Positions 15,621-30,648 of a stretch of 64,000 nucleotides of DNA are shown piece after piece. Positions within the stretch are counted from its first letter, which is position 1; the number at the start of each line of letters is the position of its first letter. Source of the stretch: Comamonas phosphati (GTDB lineage: Bacteria; Pseudomonadota; Gammaproteobacteria; Burkholderiales; Burkholderiaceae_C); NCBI RefSeq assembly GCF_014637085.1, contig NZ_BMEU01000015.1, forward strand, positions 49,120 to 113,119, written 5' to 3'. The translations under genes and the position numbers were made by a program. The notes under the pieces were generated by a model. That model saw only the letters and a list, made by a program, of their open reading frames with translations, did not search any database and had not been told where the DNA came from.

Positions 15621-16220
15621 TCAAGGTGCGGGCCTGGCCGGCTCCGGCGGCAATACGGGGTAGCTGCGGTCCAGCCCCTGCAGATACTTGACCAGATCCA
15701 GGGCCTCGGGTCGGGCCACCACGATCTTGCCTGGCGGGCTGTGGCCTGGCGGCAGCTTGAGAACCACCTCGTCAGGCTCCGCCTTTTCCTTGACCTCGAA
15801 CAGATAGGGATAGGCCGGCATGATGGAGCCCGGCACGTAGGCACGCGGCTGGTACAGATGGCCCAGATGCCAGTCCTGGCTCGGCTGGCGCACGCCTATA
15901 TTGAATAGATCGGGGCCGGTGCGCATGCTGCCCAGCAGGTGCGGCCTGTCATACACGTAGTCGCCCGGCACCGACACTCTGCCCCAGCCACGCTCGGCGT
16001 CCGGGGCGAAGCGCTTGTCGCGCGGCTGCTGGGTGTGGCAATAGACGCAGCCGTTGGCGACATAGACGCCGCGCCCGCGCAGCTGGGCACTGGTATAGGG
16101 CTTGAGCCCCTCGGCCGGCTTGACATCGCGCACCTCGATATAGGGCAGGACCACCAGCGCGGCCGTGGCGACACCCAGCGACACCATGGCGCCGACGGCA
16201 AGCTTGATTTCATTGTCCAT
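15621..16220 (-). CDS. ccoO: cbb3-type oxidase monoheme subunit II
   Basis: A 199-aa CcoO/FixO-like protein with an N-terminal anchor (LAVGAMVSLGVATAALVVLP) and the family heme site NGCVYCHTQQPRDKR (Cys58, Cys61, His62), followed by GDYVYDRPHLLGSMRTGPDL and the axial-Met-bearing GSIMPAYPYLF. ATG 16220 has GGAGG seven bases upstream, better than the in-frame TTG at 16226. It overlaps the end of ccoN by 11 bp, indicating a stoichiometric operon. Confidence 0.92.
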   Translation of the reverse strand: MDNEIKLAVGAMVSLGVATAALVVLPYIEVRDVKPAEGLKPYTSAQLRGRGVYVANGCVYCHTQQPRDKRFAPDAERGWGRVSVPGDYVYDRPHLLGSMRTGPDLFNIGVRQPSQDWHLGHLYQPRAYVPGSIMPAYPYLFEVKEKAEPDEVVLKLPPGHSPPGKIVVARPEALDLVKYLQGLDRSYPVLPPEPARPAP

Positions 16221-17865
16221 GGCCAACCTCCATCGTCATGCCCCGGGGCGCAAACAGCGCTGCCCCCGTGCGCTGCGGCCCGAAGCGCAGAACCATGGCC
16301 AGGAAATGCCCCACGAAGATCAGATGGCTGAGCAGCATCAGCGCCCCGCCAACGCTGCGCCACTGCAGATAGGGGATCGTCAGCGCCACGGAGTCCATGA
16401 AGGAACGCGAGGCATCCAGCATGGCCAACCCCTGCAGCCAGCCGCCAATGGTCAGGGAAATGAAATAAATCATGACGCCGATGGCGGCCAGCCAGAACTG
16501 CAGCGAAATCAGGCGCGGGAAAGGCCACTCCCAGTTCAGCACGCGCGGCAGCATGAAATAAATGGCCCCGAACAGCACCATGGTCACAAAGGCATAGGCC
16601 CCCAGATGGGCGTGGGCCACGGTGAAATGCGTGAAGTGGGTGACCCGGTTGATGGATCGCAGCGCCTCGAACGAACCCTGCACCGATGACAGCATGTACA
16701 TGAAACCGCCAAACATCATGAAGCGCAGCGTGGGCGAGTAACGCGCCAGATGCATGCGCCCCCACATGGTGCCGCCCATGTTGATGGAGAAGGCCGCCAC
16801 CGGAATGATCATCATCATGCTCTGCACGATGGACAGCGTGATCAGCCAGCCCGGCACCGGACCGCCCACCAGATGGTGACCGCCGACCTGGCCATAGAAA
16901 AAAGCCAGTGTCCAGAAACCCAGGATGGACAGGTTGTACGAGCGTACCGGGCGGCCGATGATCTTGGGCAGGAAGTAATAGATGGCGCCCACGCTGACCG
17001 GCGTGAACCACAGGCCCAGCACATTGTGGCCATACCACCAGTTCGTGGTGGCCTGCTGCACGCCGAAGTGCACGCCCGGCAGCTTGCCGACGATGAACAG
17101 CAGCGTAATCCACAGCAGTGCCGCCACGTGGTACCAGACGCTGACATACAGCGACTCGACCCGGCGATTGACCAGCGTATACAGCACCGGGCCGATGATG
17201 CAGAGAAAGCCGGCGGCGATGAAAATTCCGATCTGCCAGGGAATCTCCAGATACTCCATGCCGTCGGTCCAGCCCGCGCCGATGGCGCCTATGGCGCTGG
17301 CAATGCCCACGTTGACCAGCGCCCCGCCCAGCATCACCCACATGGCCCCCATCAGCGGCGTGCGCAGCAGGCGCGGCAGCAGCCAGATGATCACGCCCAG
17401 GGCCGCATTGGTGATCCAGCCGTAGAGCACGGCCGTCAGGTGCATGGTGCGCATGCGGCCAAAGGTCTGCCAGGCTTCGCCGACCAGCCAGTCCGGCATG
17501 TGCAGCTTCAGCGATGCGGTCAGGCCCGCGACCGATCCCAGCAGCAGCCACAGGCAGGCGAAGGCGATGAACATGAAGACCGGAAACGCCGTCGAGCGGT
17601 CGGCCTCGATACGCGGCTCCAGCTCATCGTCCTCATACCCTCCGTGCTCGTCGCCCTGCGCCGCCGTGATGGCCTGCTGCAAGCGCTGATCGCTTTGCTG
17701 CAGCGCCGGGTCGTCGGCCCGGCCAATCTCGCCGCGCGCAAAAATCGCCGATGCGGCGCGCGGATTTTCCAGCAACAGCCCCTTGCGCATCGACCAGATA
17801 AAGGCAAAAAGCCCGATGATCGATAGCAAAAAAGCGCCCAGCAAGCTCAGAACGGCACTGTCCAT
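16210..17865 (-). CDS. ccoN: cbb3-type heme-copper oxidase subunit I with CcoS-like N-terminal extension
   Basis: A 551-aa catalytic subunit. The catalytic core carries a heme His at His142 (RMRTMHLTAVL), CuB ligands His280 (WWYGHN) and His330/His331 (YGQVGGHH), a cross-link-type Tyr324 exactly six residues before His330, and heme ligands His418/His420 (TVAHAH). The 50-residue His280-His330 spacing equals that of known CcoN. Before the core, residues 1-90 form a separate span, LLGAFLLSIIGLFAFIWSMR, plus an acidic tail resembling the assembly protein CcoS. The start is ATG 17865 with AAGGA upstream. It reduces O2 to water and pumps protons at the inner membrane. Confidence 0.92.
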   Translation of the reverse strand: MDSAVLSLLGAFLLSIIGLFAFIWSMRKGLLLENPRAASAIFARGEIGRADDPALQQSDQRLQQAITAAQGDEHGGYEDDELEPRIEADRSTAFPVFMFIAFACLWLLLGSVAGLTASLKLHMPDWLVGEAWQTFGRMRTMHLTAVLYGWITNAALGVIIWLLPRLLRTPLMGAMWVMLGGALVNVGIASAIGAIGAGWTDGMEYLEIPWQIGIFIAAGFLCIIGPVLYTLVNRRVESLYVSVWYHVAALLWITLLFIVGKLPGVHFGVQQATTNWWYGHNVLGLWFTPVSVGAIYYFLPKIIGRPVRSYNLSILGFWTLAFFYGQVGGHHLVGGPVPGWLITLSIVQSMMMIIPVAAFSINMGGTMWGRMHLARYSPTLRFMMFGGFMYMLSSVQGSFEALRSINRVTHFTHFTVAHAHLGAYAFVTMVLFGAIYFMLPRVLNWEWPFPRLISLQFWLAAIGVMIYFISLTIGGWLQGLAMLDASRSFMDSVALTIPYLQWRSVGGALMLLSHLIFVGHFLAMVLRFGPQRTGAALFAPRGMTMEVGHGQ

Positions 17866-18098
17866 GGCGGATTCCTTCGATGATGCAGACACCGGGCGTG
17901 GGGCCTCGGCATTGGCTCGGCAAAAGCATGCGCGCAAAACCTTGCCGGTGCGCAGCACGGGTCCGATTTAACCGCAGTACCGCCCTGGCTGTCACCCCAT
18001 GTTACCAACAGCCTATGTCATCACGGGTGCCCGTCAGCTCTCGAATCGACCTCCCTGCCAGCACACCACGGGCTCTCAGGCCCTGCGGGCGTGGCGCC

Positions 18099-24065
<5,967 letters not shown>

Positions 24066-24234
24066 AGTGTTTGGTCTTCAGTGGAGGCCAAACATTCTAG
24101 GCAGTCTCGCCAAGGACCTTGCCCGTGCATGTGCATTCTGCGCGCGCCCCCAAAAAAGCCCCACGCTTGCTCACTACGTGTGGCCGCGCCCCCCCAGGGG
24201 GCCGCTTCTTGCCTTGGGGCGACCCGGCGGCAAG
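24066..24234. other. Intergenic region between uvrA start and porin terminator
   Basis: No gene seen. It holds the uvrA upstream region and a GC-rich block CCCCCCAGGGGGCCGC (about 24196-24211) followed by inverted CTTGCC/GGCAAG arms. It is structurally similar in style to, but not a copy of, repeat family A. Confidence 0.45.
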
Positions 24235-24262
24235 AAAAAACCCCATGCCTTGCGACATGGGG
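24235..24262 (-). terminator. Rho-independent terminator of the porin gene
   Basis: Read on the minus strand: CCCCATG, 8-nt loop, CATGGGG, then TTTTTT (24240-24235). It lies 70 bp after the porin stop. Confidence 0.85.
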
Positions 24263-24331
24263 CTGGAACTTGGAGTAATAGCCTGCATTTCAGCTGCAGG
24301 TGCTGCAGGCACCGCTTACGCGGTGCACCAA

Positions 24332-25378
24332 TTAGAAGGCGTGGCGAACACCGACAGCGAAGGAGCTGAAGTCGTTGCCCTTGGCACCAGCAGCCTTCAC
24401 GGCAGCAATCGTGCTGCCGCCGTTCAGGTAGTCGGCGTTGGCACCGTTGTTGATGCGGGTGTAGTAGGTGTAGATCTTGGTGCGCTTGCTCAGGTTGTAG
24501 TTGTAGCCCAGCGTCCATTGCGTGGCGGCGGAGTTGGCTACATTGCTCCAGGAATTGGCACGGCCCACGTTCACGTGGAACTCGGAAGCGCCCAGGGCGT
24601 ACATGCCCGACAGGCGGAAGTTGTTGCGAGAGCCGTTGCCCGTGGTCGACCACTGATTGGCATCCTTGTTGCGCTGGTAGTAGGCACCCACGGTGAATTG
24701 ACCGAAGGTGTACAGGCCGCGCAGCGAAGCCTGCCAGTTGCTGTTCACCGAGCTGTAGCCAGCACCCAGGTGCAGGGGGCCGGTGTTGTAGTTGGCAGCC
24801 AGATCGTAGCCATTCCTGCTGGGGCCCACCGTGGGGTCCTTCTCATGCAGGGACACCGCTCCATCCACCACCAGGCCGCCCATGCTGGGAGTACGGTAGC
24901 CGATCTTGTTCTTGGTGCTCAGACCGCCAAACCAGACGGGGTCGTAGTACAGCGCATCGGAAGACGGGCCTGTGTCATGGTTGTGCATGCTGACATAGTC
25001 AGCCGTTGCATAGTAGGACTCGGGCACAAAGTTGCCCAGGCGCACCATACCAAAGCCACCCGACAGATTCACTTCACTCTGACGGGCAAACGACATGCCA
25101 GTGGTGGGGTGGGTCCACGCCGAGCCGGTGCCGGTGTCGGAATTGAAGCCGGACTCCAGAGCGAAGCCGGCCTTCAGGCCACCGCCCAGATCCTCGGTAC
25201 CGCGAATACCCCAGCGCGAAGCGTTGTTCACCATGCCAGTGGCTTTCTGATCGCCCAGCTTCTGGTGTTCGATGGTGGTGTTGATACGGCCATACAGCGT
25301 CACGCTGCTCTGTGCCATGGCGGCGGTTGCGCCCGTCACTGCCAGTGCGGCCAGAACGATGCGGGTCATCTTGATCAT
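24332..25378 (-). CDS. General outer-membrane porin, Omp32/Gram-negative porin family
   Basis: A 348-aa protein with signal peptide MIKMTRIVLAALAVTGATA (cleavage AMA-QSSVTLYGR). The start of the first strand (SSVTLYGRINTTIEH) and RWGIRGTEDLGGGLKAGFAL are typical of betaproteobacterial anion-selective trimeric porins. The C-terminal Phe (VGVRHAF) is the Bam recognition signal. AGGAG lies eight bases before ATG 25378. It is divergent from yjcH-actP. It is probably a major porin, given the strong terminator and codon usage. Confidence 0.93.
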   Translation of the reverse strand: MIKMTRIVLAALAVTGATAAMAQSSVTLYGRINTTIEHQKLGDQKATGMVNNASRWGIRGTEDLGGGLKAGFALESGFNSDTGTGSAWTHPTTGMSFARQSEVNLSGGFGMVRLGNFVPESYYATADYVSMHNHDTGPSSDALYYDPVWFGGLSTKNKIGYRTPSMGGLVVDGAVSLHEKDPTVGPSRNGYDLAANYNTGPLHLGAGYSSVNSNWQASLRGLYTFGQFTVGAYYQRNKDANQWSTTGNGSRNNFRLSGMYALGASEFHVNVGRANSWSNVANSAATQWTLGYNYNLSKRTKIYTYYTRINNGANADYLNGGSTIAAVKAAGAKGNDFSSFAVGVRHAF

Positions 25379-25757
25379 TGAGTGCTCCTGATATTGAAAT
25401 ATGTTGTGCGCCGCCTTGGCTGGCGAGGTTGCCTAGACAACCTATAGCGGCTAGGCGCAATTCTAGGGTTGAGCCCGTAAGAAAACGTGTGCCGCCAACC
25501 CAAAAAAGCGCACTGTGATGCATTGGCGCCACACGATTGACACATTTCCGCCATGTCCGCCCCGACTGGCTGACCGCAAACTTACAAACCCCGCAACAAC
25601 CCTGAGCCCGCCTTTTCCGATGTGAAAACCACCGTGCAAACCCTTGTAAATCACGCTACGGTACGTAAGCACGCGGTCAGAAGCGCTTCACAGAATGGTT
25701 TACGTTTGCCGGGGCACTAGCGGCTTCGTACCGGCAATCCAACCTGAGGAGACAAAC
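25379..25757. other. Divergent regulatory region between porin and yjcH-actP
   Basis: 379 bp without a gene. It carries a 16-bp near-palindrome at 25427 in the porin leader and AT-rich patches near 25455 (TAGAAT on the minus strand, a possible porin -10). On the yjcH side, the stretch around 25650-25710 contains TACGTAAG and TTTACG, but no promoter I would assert. Confidence 0.45.
25427..25442. promoter_or_regulatory. 16-bp near-palindrome in the porin leader
   Basis: GGTTGCCTAGACAACC has five-base perfect arms (GGTTG/CAACC) and a CTAG centre, 49-64 bp before the porin start. It could be an operator or an mRNA hairpin. Confidence 0.45.
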
Positions 25758-26066
25758 ATGACCGACCCGGTGGTAGACAAGATACAGCGCCATCCCAAAT
25801 ACCTGGAGCTGCGCAGCAAGCGCAATCGACTGGGCACGTGGCTGACCGTGCTGATGCTCGTCGTTTATTACGGCTATATCGCGCTGATCGCGTTCGACAA
25901 GCAATTCCTGGCCCAGCCCATTGGCGCCGGCGTCACCTCGCTGGGCATTCCCATCGCCATGGGCGTGATCGTGTTCACGGTGCTCATCACCGGCTTCTAT
26001 GTGCGCCGCGCCAATGGCGAATTCGACAAGCTCACCCAGGACATCCTGAAGGACGCCACCAAATGA
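25758..26066 (+). CDS. yjcH: YjcH-like DUF485 membrane protein
   Basis: A 102-aa protein with two transmembrane helices ([20 protein letters not shown] and [20 protein letters not shown]) and a cytosolic [15 protein letters not shown] start typical of DUF485. It is co-transcribed with actP: its TGA overlaps the actP ATG (ATGA). TGAGGAG is nine bases before ATG 25758. It is thought to assist ActP in acetate uptake; its exact role is unsettled. Confidence 0.92.
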   Translation: MTDPVVDKIQRHPKYLELRSKRNRLGTWLTVLMLVVYYGYIALIAFDKQFLAQPIGAGVTSLGIPIAMGVIVFTVLITGFYVRRANGEFDKLTQDILKDATK

Positions 26067-27793
26067 ACAAGCATCTGCAACGCTCCCTGGCCGGCGCGCT
26101 AGGCCTCGGTCTGGCGGGTACGGCCCTGGCGGCCGGCGGCGACGTGGGCGAAACCGCCAAGCAAGCCACCAACTGGACGGCCATCCTCCTGTTCGTCGCC
26201 TTCGTGGCCGCCACGCTGTGGATCACCAAGTGGGCCGCCAAGCGCACCAAGTCGGCGTCGGACTTCTACACCGCCGGCGGCGGCATCACAGGCTTCCAGA
26301 ACGGCCTGGCCATCGCGGGCGACTATATGTCGGCCGCCTCCTTCCTCGGCATTTCGGCAGCGGTCATGGCCAACGGCTACGACGGCCTGATCTACTCGAT
26401 CGGCTTCCTCGTGGGCTGGCCCATCCTGACCTTCCTGCTGGCCGAGCGCCTGCGCAACCTGGGCAAGTTCACCTTTGCCGACGTCGCCGGCTACCGTTTC
26501 GCGCAGACGCCGTTCCGCGCCTTCGCGGCCAGCGGCACGCTGGTGGTCGTGGCCTTCTACCTGATCGCGCAGATGGTGGGCGCGGGCCAGCTGATCAAGC
26601 TGCTGTTCGGCCTGGACTACTGGATCGCCGTGGTACTGGTGGGCGCGCTGATGATGATCTATGTGCTGTTCGGCGGCATGACGGCCACCACCTGGGTGCA
26701 GATCATCAAGGCCGTGATGCTGCTGGCCGGAGTGAGCTTCATGGGCTTCATGATCATGGCCAGGTACGGCTTCAGCTTCGAGGCGCTGTTCGCCGACGGC
26801 GTGCGCGTGCGCACCGAGATCGCGTCCAACAGCGGCAAGTCGCCCGAGGAAGCCGCCAAGCTGGGCCTGGCCATCATGGGCCCGGGTGGCTTCATCAAGG
26901 ACCCGATCTCGGCCATCAGCTTCGGCATGGCGCTGATGTTCGGCACGCTGGGCCTGCCCCACATCCTGATGCGCTTCTTCACCGTGCCCGATGCCAAGGA
27001 AGCGCGCAAGAGCGTGTTCTGGGCCACGACCTGGATCGGCTACTTCTACATCCTGATCTTCATCATCGGCTTCGGCGCCATCACCATGGTGCTGACCAAT
27101 CCCGAACTGGCCGACACGGCCAAGGGCGTGATCAAGGGCGGTGCGGGCACGGCCAACATGGCGGCCGTGCTGGTGGCCAAGAGCGTGGGCGGCGACGTGT
27201 TCTACGGCTTCATCTCGGCCGTGGCCTTCGCCACCATCCTGGCCGTGGTCGCCGGTTTGACGCTGTCGGGCGCCTCGGCCGTCTCGCACGACCTGTATGC
27301 CACCGTGTTCAAGCACGGCAAGGCCGACAGCGCTTCCGAGCTGCGCGTCTCGCGCATCACCACCGTCTGCCTGGGCATCGTGGCGGTGCTGCTGGGCATC
27401 GTGTTCGAGAAGCAGAACATCGCCTTCATGGTCTCGCTGGCCTTTGCCGTGGCCGCTTCGGCCAACTTCCCGCCGCTGCTGCTGTCGGTGCTGTGGAAGG
27501 ACTGCACGACCAAGGGCGCGGTGATCGGCGGCTTCCTGGGCTTGATCTCCTCGGTGGGCCTGACCGTCGTCTCGCCCTCGGTCTGGGAAGCCACGCTGGG
27601 CCATCCCAAGGGCTCGGCCTGGTTCCCCTACACCTCGCCGGCGCTGTTCTCCATGGCCATCGGCTTTGCAGGCGTGTGGCTGTTCTCGGTGCTCGACAGG
27701 AGCGGCCAGGCCGCCAAGGAGCGCGAAGCCTTCCCCGCGCAGCAGGTGCGCTCGGAAACCGGCCTGGGTGCATCGGGCGCCTCCGGCCACTGA
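26063..27793 (+). CDS. actP: ActP, cation/acetate symporter
   Basis: A 576-aa sodium:solute symporter. A cleavable signal ([19 protein letters not shown]) precedes about 13 helices. Family stretches include [52 protein letters not shown] and [18 protein letters not shown]. It imports acetate and other short carboxylates across the inner membrane. It overlaps yjcH by 4 bp and ends before a strong terminator. Two parts of this gene (26539-26841 and 27401-27793) are repeated almost exactly at 29875-30571. Confidence 0.95.
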   Translation: MNKHLQRSLAGALGLGLAGTALAAGGDVGETAKQATNWTAILLFVAFVAATLWITKWAAKRTKSASDFYTAGGGITGFQNGLAIAGDYMSAASFLGISAAVMANGYDGLIYSIGFLVGWPILTFLLAERLRNLGKFTFADVAGYRFAQTPFRAFAASGTLVVVAFYLIAQMVGAGQLIKLLFGLDYWIAVVLVGALMMIYVLFGGMTATTWVQIIKAVMLLAGVSFMGFMIMARYGFSFEALFADGVRVRTEIASNSGKSPEEAAKLGLAIMGPGGFIKDPISAISFGMALMFGTLGLPHILMRFFTVPDAKEARKSVFWATTWIGYFYILIFIIGFGAITMVLTNPELADTAKGVIKGGAGTANMAAVLVAKSVGGDVFYGFISAVAFATILAVVAGLTLSGASAVSHDLYATVFKHGKADSASELRVSRITTVCLGIVAVLLGIVFEKQNIAFMVSLAFAVAASANFPPLLLSVLWKDCTTKGAVIGGFLGLISSVGLTVVSPSVWEATLGHPKGSAWFPYTSPALFSMAIGFAGVWLFSVLDRSGQAAKEREAFPAQQVRSETGLGASGASGH

Positions 27794-27827
27794 GTCAATC
27801 AACGAAGGGAAGGCTGCGAAGCCCCTG

Positions 27828-27858
27828 AAAAGCCGGGCCTGGGTGCCCGGCTTTTTTT
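27828..27858 (+). terminator. Rho-independent terminator of yjcH-actP
   Basis: AAAGCCGGGC, loop CTGGGT, GCCCGGCTTT, then a run of T; 35 bp after the actP stop. Confidence 0.9.
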
Positions 27859-27915
27859 TATTACTCACGAAATGTGAGCTGCTAGCGAAGATGGGATAAC
27901 GGTTAACAACCGTTT

Positions 27916-27990
27916 TTACTCAGAATCTCCGAGCAGGCGCCGTAGCTTGATGAGGGCCATGGCCGCCATCACCGCGTCGTGCGTATCGCA
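27916..27990 (-). pseudogene. Remnant: C-terminus of a DnaQ-like exonuclease
   Basis: Read on the minus strand this gives DTHDAVMAAMALIKLRRLLG and a stop, matching the end of the intact exonuclease at 31919 (DAHDALNDAVMAALAFIKLR) with four residues (ALND) deleted. The match ends at 27990. The identity is too low for a recent copy, so it is an older or foreign paralogue fragment. Confidence 0.65.
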
Positions 27991-28060
27991 GGCGGCTCAT
28001 CAAGAACCCGGCCTCGGCCATTAGCTTCGGCTTGGCGCTGCCCCACGCGTTGCGCGCCGC
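27991..28060 (+). pseudogene. Remnant: internal fragment of an actP-like gene
   Basis: The plus-strand translation LIKNPASAISFGLALPHALR parallels Act[16 protein letters not shown]...PHILMR, with seven residues missing in the middle. It directly abuts the exonuclease remnant. It is diverged, unlike the near-identical copy at 29875. Confidence 0.6.
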
Positions 28061-28223
28061 ACTCGGGCTCTTCCGTGTCATTGTCGCAACGCGCCGGCAG
28101 GTCTGCGGCGTACCCAACCAACCCAAATTTGCTTACTATTCGTTGCATCTCCCTTGATTCCCTTCAAGACGAGGCGCGGCAAACGTGCCGGGGAGCCCAT
28201 CAAAAACTCCATATTTCACAACG
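28061..28223. other. Upstream region of the orphan binding-protein gene
   Basis: Nothing certain. Lower GC from 28120 (AAATTTGCTTACTATTCG) is compatible with a promoter for the gene at 28224. Confidence 0.35.
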
Positions 28224-29360
28224 ATGAGACAACTCCTTCTTCTTCTCCTTCAGCTGACGGCGGCCACGGCGCTGGCCCTTCAGCCCGCCGCCGCACAGGA
28301 AATCGTAGTGGCCCATGTGGGCCCCATGAGCGGACTGCTGGCCGGCAACGGTAAGGCCAACGCGCAAGGTGCGAAGGCCTATTTCGACCAGGTCAACGCC
28401 CAGGGCGGCATCAACGGGCTGAAGGTCCGTGTGGTGACCGAGGACGATCAATACAAGGCCAGTGAAACCATCCGCCTGGTGCAGGAGGTGGCACGACGCG
28501 ACAAGCCAGTGGCATTCATCAACTTGCTGGGTTCGGCAAACGTCACGGAAATGCTGAAGGACAAGACCTTCGACAAGGTGGCTACGCCCTTTGTCGGTAT
28601 CACGCCCGGTGCCGAAGCGCTGCGCAAACCGGGCAGCCCGTGGATGTTCCACGTGCAGGCGGGCGACAGAGCGCAGTTGCGCAAGGTACTGTCGCTCCTG
28701 GCGACCATCGGCCTGAACAAGGTCGCGGTGGTGTATCAGGACATTCCCTTCGGCCAGTCGGGCCTGGGCTTCGTCGACGAAATGGCGCCGGGTCTGAAGG
28801 TGGACATCGCCGCGCGTATCTCGGTGCCGTCTGCATCGGAGGACTTCAAGACCGTGGCCCAGCAGTTGAATAAGACCGATGCCAAGGCGTATTTGATGAT
28901 CCTCACGCCCAACAGCGGCGGCGCCATGGTGCGAGACCTGCGGGCCGCGGGCAACTTGACGCCGATCTACAGCATGTCCTACGTGTCGGCCGGCGCCATC
29001 CTCGAGAAGGCGCCGCTGAAGGACGCCGTGGGCATCGCGCTGGCGCAGGTTGCATCCAACCCCGACAGCGACGCCACATCGCTGTCGCGCGATTTCCGCG
29101 CCGCAATGAGCAAATTTCTGCCAGACGTAAAAGAGCGCTCGTCGATGCAGATGATCGGCTATATCAACGCCCGAGTGACCGGCGAGGCCATCCGCCGCGC
29201 CGGCCCCAACCCCACGCCGGACAAGGTAGCCGCCGCGCTGCGCCAACTTCAGATCAGCTTGGGCGGCTATATGGTGGACTTCACCGGCGCGAACAAAAAC
29301 GTTGGAGCCGACTTCGTCGACATCGGCGTAATCAACCACCAGGGCAAGCTAATGTATTGA
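28224..29360 (+). CDS. Periplasmic binding protein, branched-chain-amino-acid (LivK/HAAT) type
   Basis: A 378-aa protein with a signal peptide (QLLLLLLQLTAATALALQPA, cleavage near AAA-QEIVV) followed by a type I periplasmic binding fold. Family stretches are VAHVGPMSGLLAGNG, NAQGAKAYFDQVNAQGGING, VRVVTEDDQYKASETIRLVQ and DFVDIGVINHQGKLMY. It would present an amino acid or aromatic acid to an ABC importer, but no permease or ATPase gene is nearby, so it is an orphan. It lies in a scrambled segment between decayed gene pieces and a truncated transposase, suggesting acquisition. Confidence 0.88.
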   Translation: MRQLLLLLLQLTAATALALQPAAAQEIVVAHVGPMSGLLAGNGKANAQGAKAYFDQVNAQGGINGLKVRVVTEDDQYKASETIRLVQEVARRDKPVAFINLLGSANVTEMLKDKTFDKVATPFVGITPGAEALRKPGSPWMFHVQAGDRAQLRKVLSLLATIGLNKVAVVYQDIPFGQSGLGFVDEMAPGLKVDIAARISVPSASEDFKTVAQQLNKTDAKAYLMILTPNSGGAMVRDLRAAGNLTPIYSMSYVSAGAILEKAPLKDAVGIALAQVASNPDSDATSLSRDFRAAMSKFLPDVKERSSMQMIGYINARVTGEAIRRAGPNPTPDKVAAALRQLQISLGGYMVDFTGANKNVGADFVDIGVINHQGKLMY

Positions 29361-29375
29361 TATGAAACTGGTTTT

Positions 29376-29400
29376 GGGGCGTGTCCGAATTCCGGTGTGC
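29376..29400. other. Probable terminal inverted repeat of the IS256 remnant
   Basis: GGGCGTGTCCGAATTCCGGT, just outside the transposase stop, is where the right end of an IS256-type element is expected. The matching left end is absent because the element is truncated. Confidence 0.45.
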
Positions 29401-29405
29401 AAGGC

Positions 29406-29838
29406 TCATTGAACCTTCACCGATTTCGTGAACCGGTCTTCGTAGAGGATCGCGAATTGGTTCATCACTGATTTCCAATGGTTGGCGACCCGCCCCCGGT
29501 CTTCGGTGATGTTGCGCCGGGCCAACCAGATCAGCTTCGCAGCAGCATCGTCACTGGGGAAGTGCCCACGCGCCTTGATGATTTTGCGCAGCCGTGCATT
29601 CACGCTCTCGATCGCGTTGGTCGTGTAGATCACGCGCCGCACCTCGGGTGGGAAGGCAAAGAACGGAATGACCTTGTCCCAGGCCCTGCGCCAGACGCTC
29701 ACGGCGGAGGGAAATTTCTGGCCCCACGGCCCCGCGTGCAACTCGGCCTTGGCCGCTTCGGCGCTGACCGCCGTGTAGATCGGTTTGATGGCCGCTGCCA
29801 GCGCCTTGCGGTCCTTCCAACTGGCAAAGTCCAGGCTG
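29406..29838 (-). pseudogene. IS256-family transposase, C-terminal third only
   Basis: About 144 codons remain (SLDFASWKDRKALAAAIKPI ... stop at 29406). The conserved end VIYTTNAIESVNARLRKIIK, which includes the catalytic Glu of the DDE triad, and the helix-rich tail are present; the first two Asp are lost. An in-frame TGA lies just upstream of the break near 29838, so it cannot be functional. The break leads within about 36 bp into the second actP copy, so transposition or recombination here probably moved actP DNA. Confidence 0.85.
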
Positions 29839-29874
29839 ATTAGTCAAAGAGACCAGGAGGCACTCTCCGCAGCC

Positions 29875-30571
29875 GCTGGTGGTCGTGGCCTTCTACCTGA
29901 TCGCGCAGATGGTGGGCGCGGGCCAGCTGATCAAGCTGCTGTTCGGCCTGGACTACTGGATCGCCGTGGTACTGGTGGGCGCGCTGATGATGATCTATGT
30001 GCTGTTCGGCGGCATGACGGCCACCACCTGGGTGCAGATCATCAAGGCCGTGATGCTGCTGGCCGGAGTGAGCTTCATGGGCTTCATGATCATGGCCAGG
30101 TACGGCTTCAGCTTCGAGGCGCTGTTCGCCGACGGCGTGCGCGTGCGCACCGAGATCGCGTCCAACAGCGGCAAGTCTTGTGTTCGAGAAGCAGAACATC
30201 GCCTTCATGGTCTCGCTGGCCTTTGCCGTGGCCGCTTCGGCCAACTTCCCGCCGCTGCTGCTGTCGGTGCTGTGGAAGGACTGCACGACCAAGGGCGCGG
30301 TGATCGGCGGCTTCCTGGGCCTGATCTCCTCGGTGGGCCTGACCGTCGTCTCGCCCCCGGTCTGGGAAGCCACGCTGGGCCATCCCAAGGGCTCGGCCTG
30401 GTTCCCCTACACCTCGCCGGCGCTGTTCTCCATGGCCATCGGCTTTGCAGGCGTGTGGCTGTTCTCGGTGCTCGACAGGAGCGGCCAGGCCGCCAAGGAG
30501 CGCGAAGCCCTCCCCGCGCAGCAGGTGCGCTCGGAACCGGCCTGGGTGCATCGGGCGCATCGGGGCACTGA
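29875..30571 (+). pseudogene. Partial, internally deleted second copy of actP
   Basis: 29875-30177 repeats 26539-26841 with no difference I can see. 30180-30571 repeats 27401-27793 with a handful of substitutions and a one-base loss near 30535. The first 476 bp of the gene and an internal 559 bp (26842-27400) are missing, and the frame shifts at the internal junction. No start or signal peptide remains, so it is not a functional transporter. Confidence 0.92.
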
Positions 30572-30648
30572 CGCGCTTCGGAGCGATGCGGCACCAGCCC
30601 GCATCGCTCAATCCCCAAACCAGACCATGCGGCTTTCAGGAATGCGGA

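Noticed and set aside
24140-24234. Eighth copy of repeat family A
   Set aside because: It has a similar GGGGG hairpin style, but the GCAAGGGCCGCCCCGC core and CTCAGGGGG end are missing.
28224-29360. Member of a complete LivKHMGF ABC operon
   Set aside because: No permease or ATPase genes lie on either side; only pseudogenes and a truncated transposase flank it.
29406-29838. Functional IS256 element
   Set aside because: Only the last third of the transposase remains and the left end is missing.
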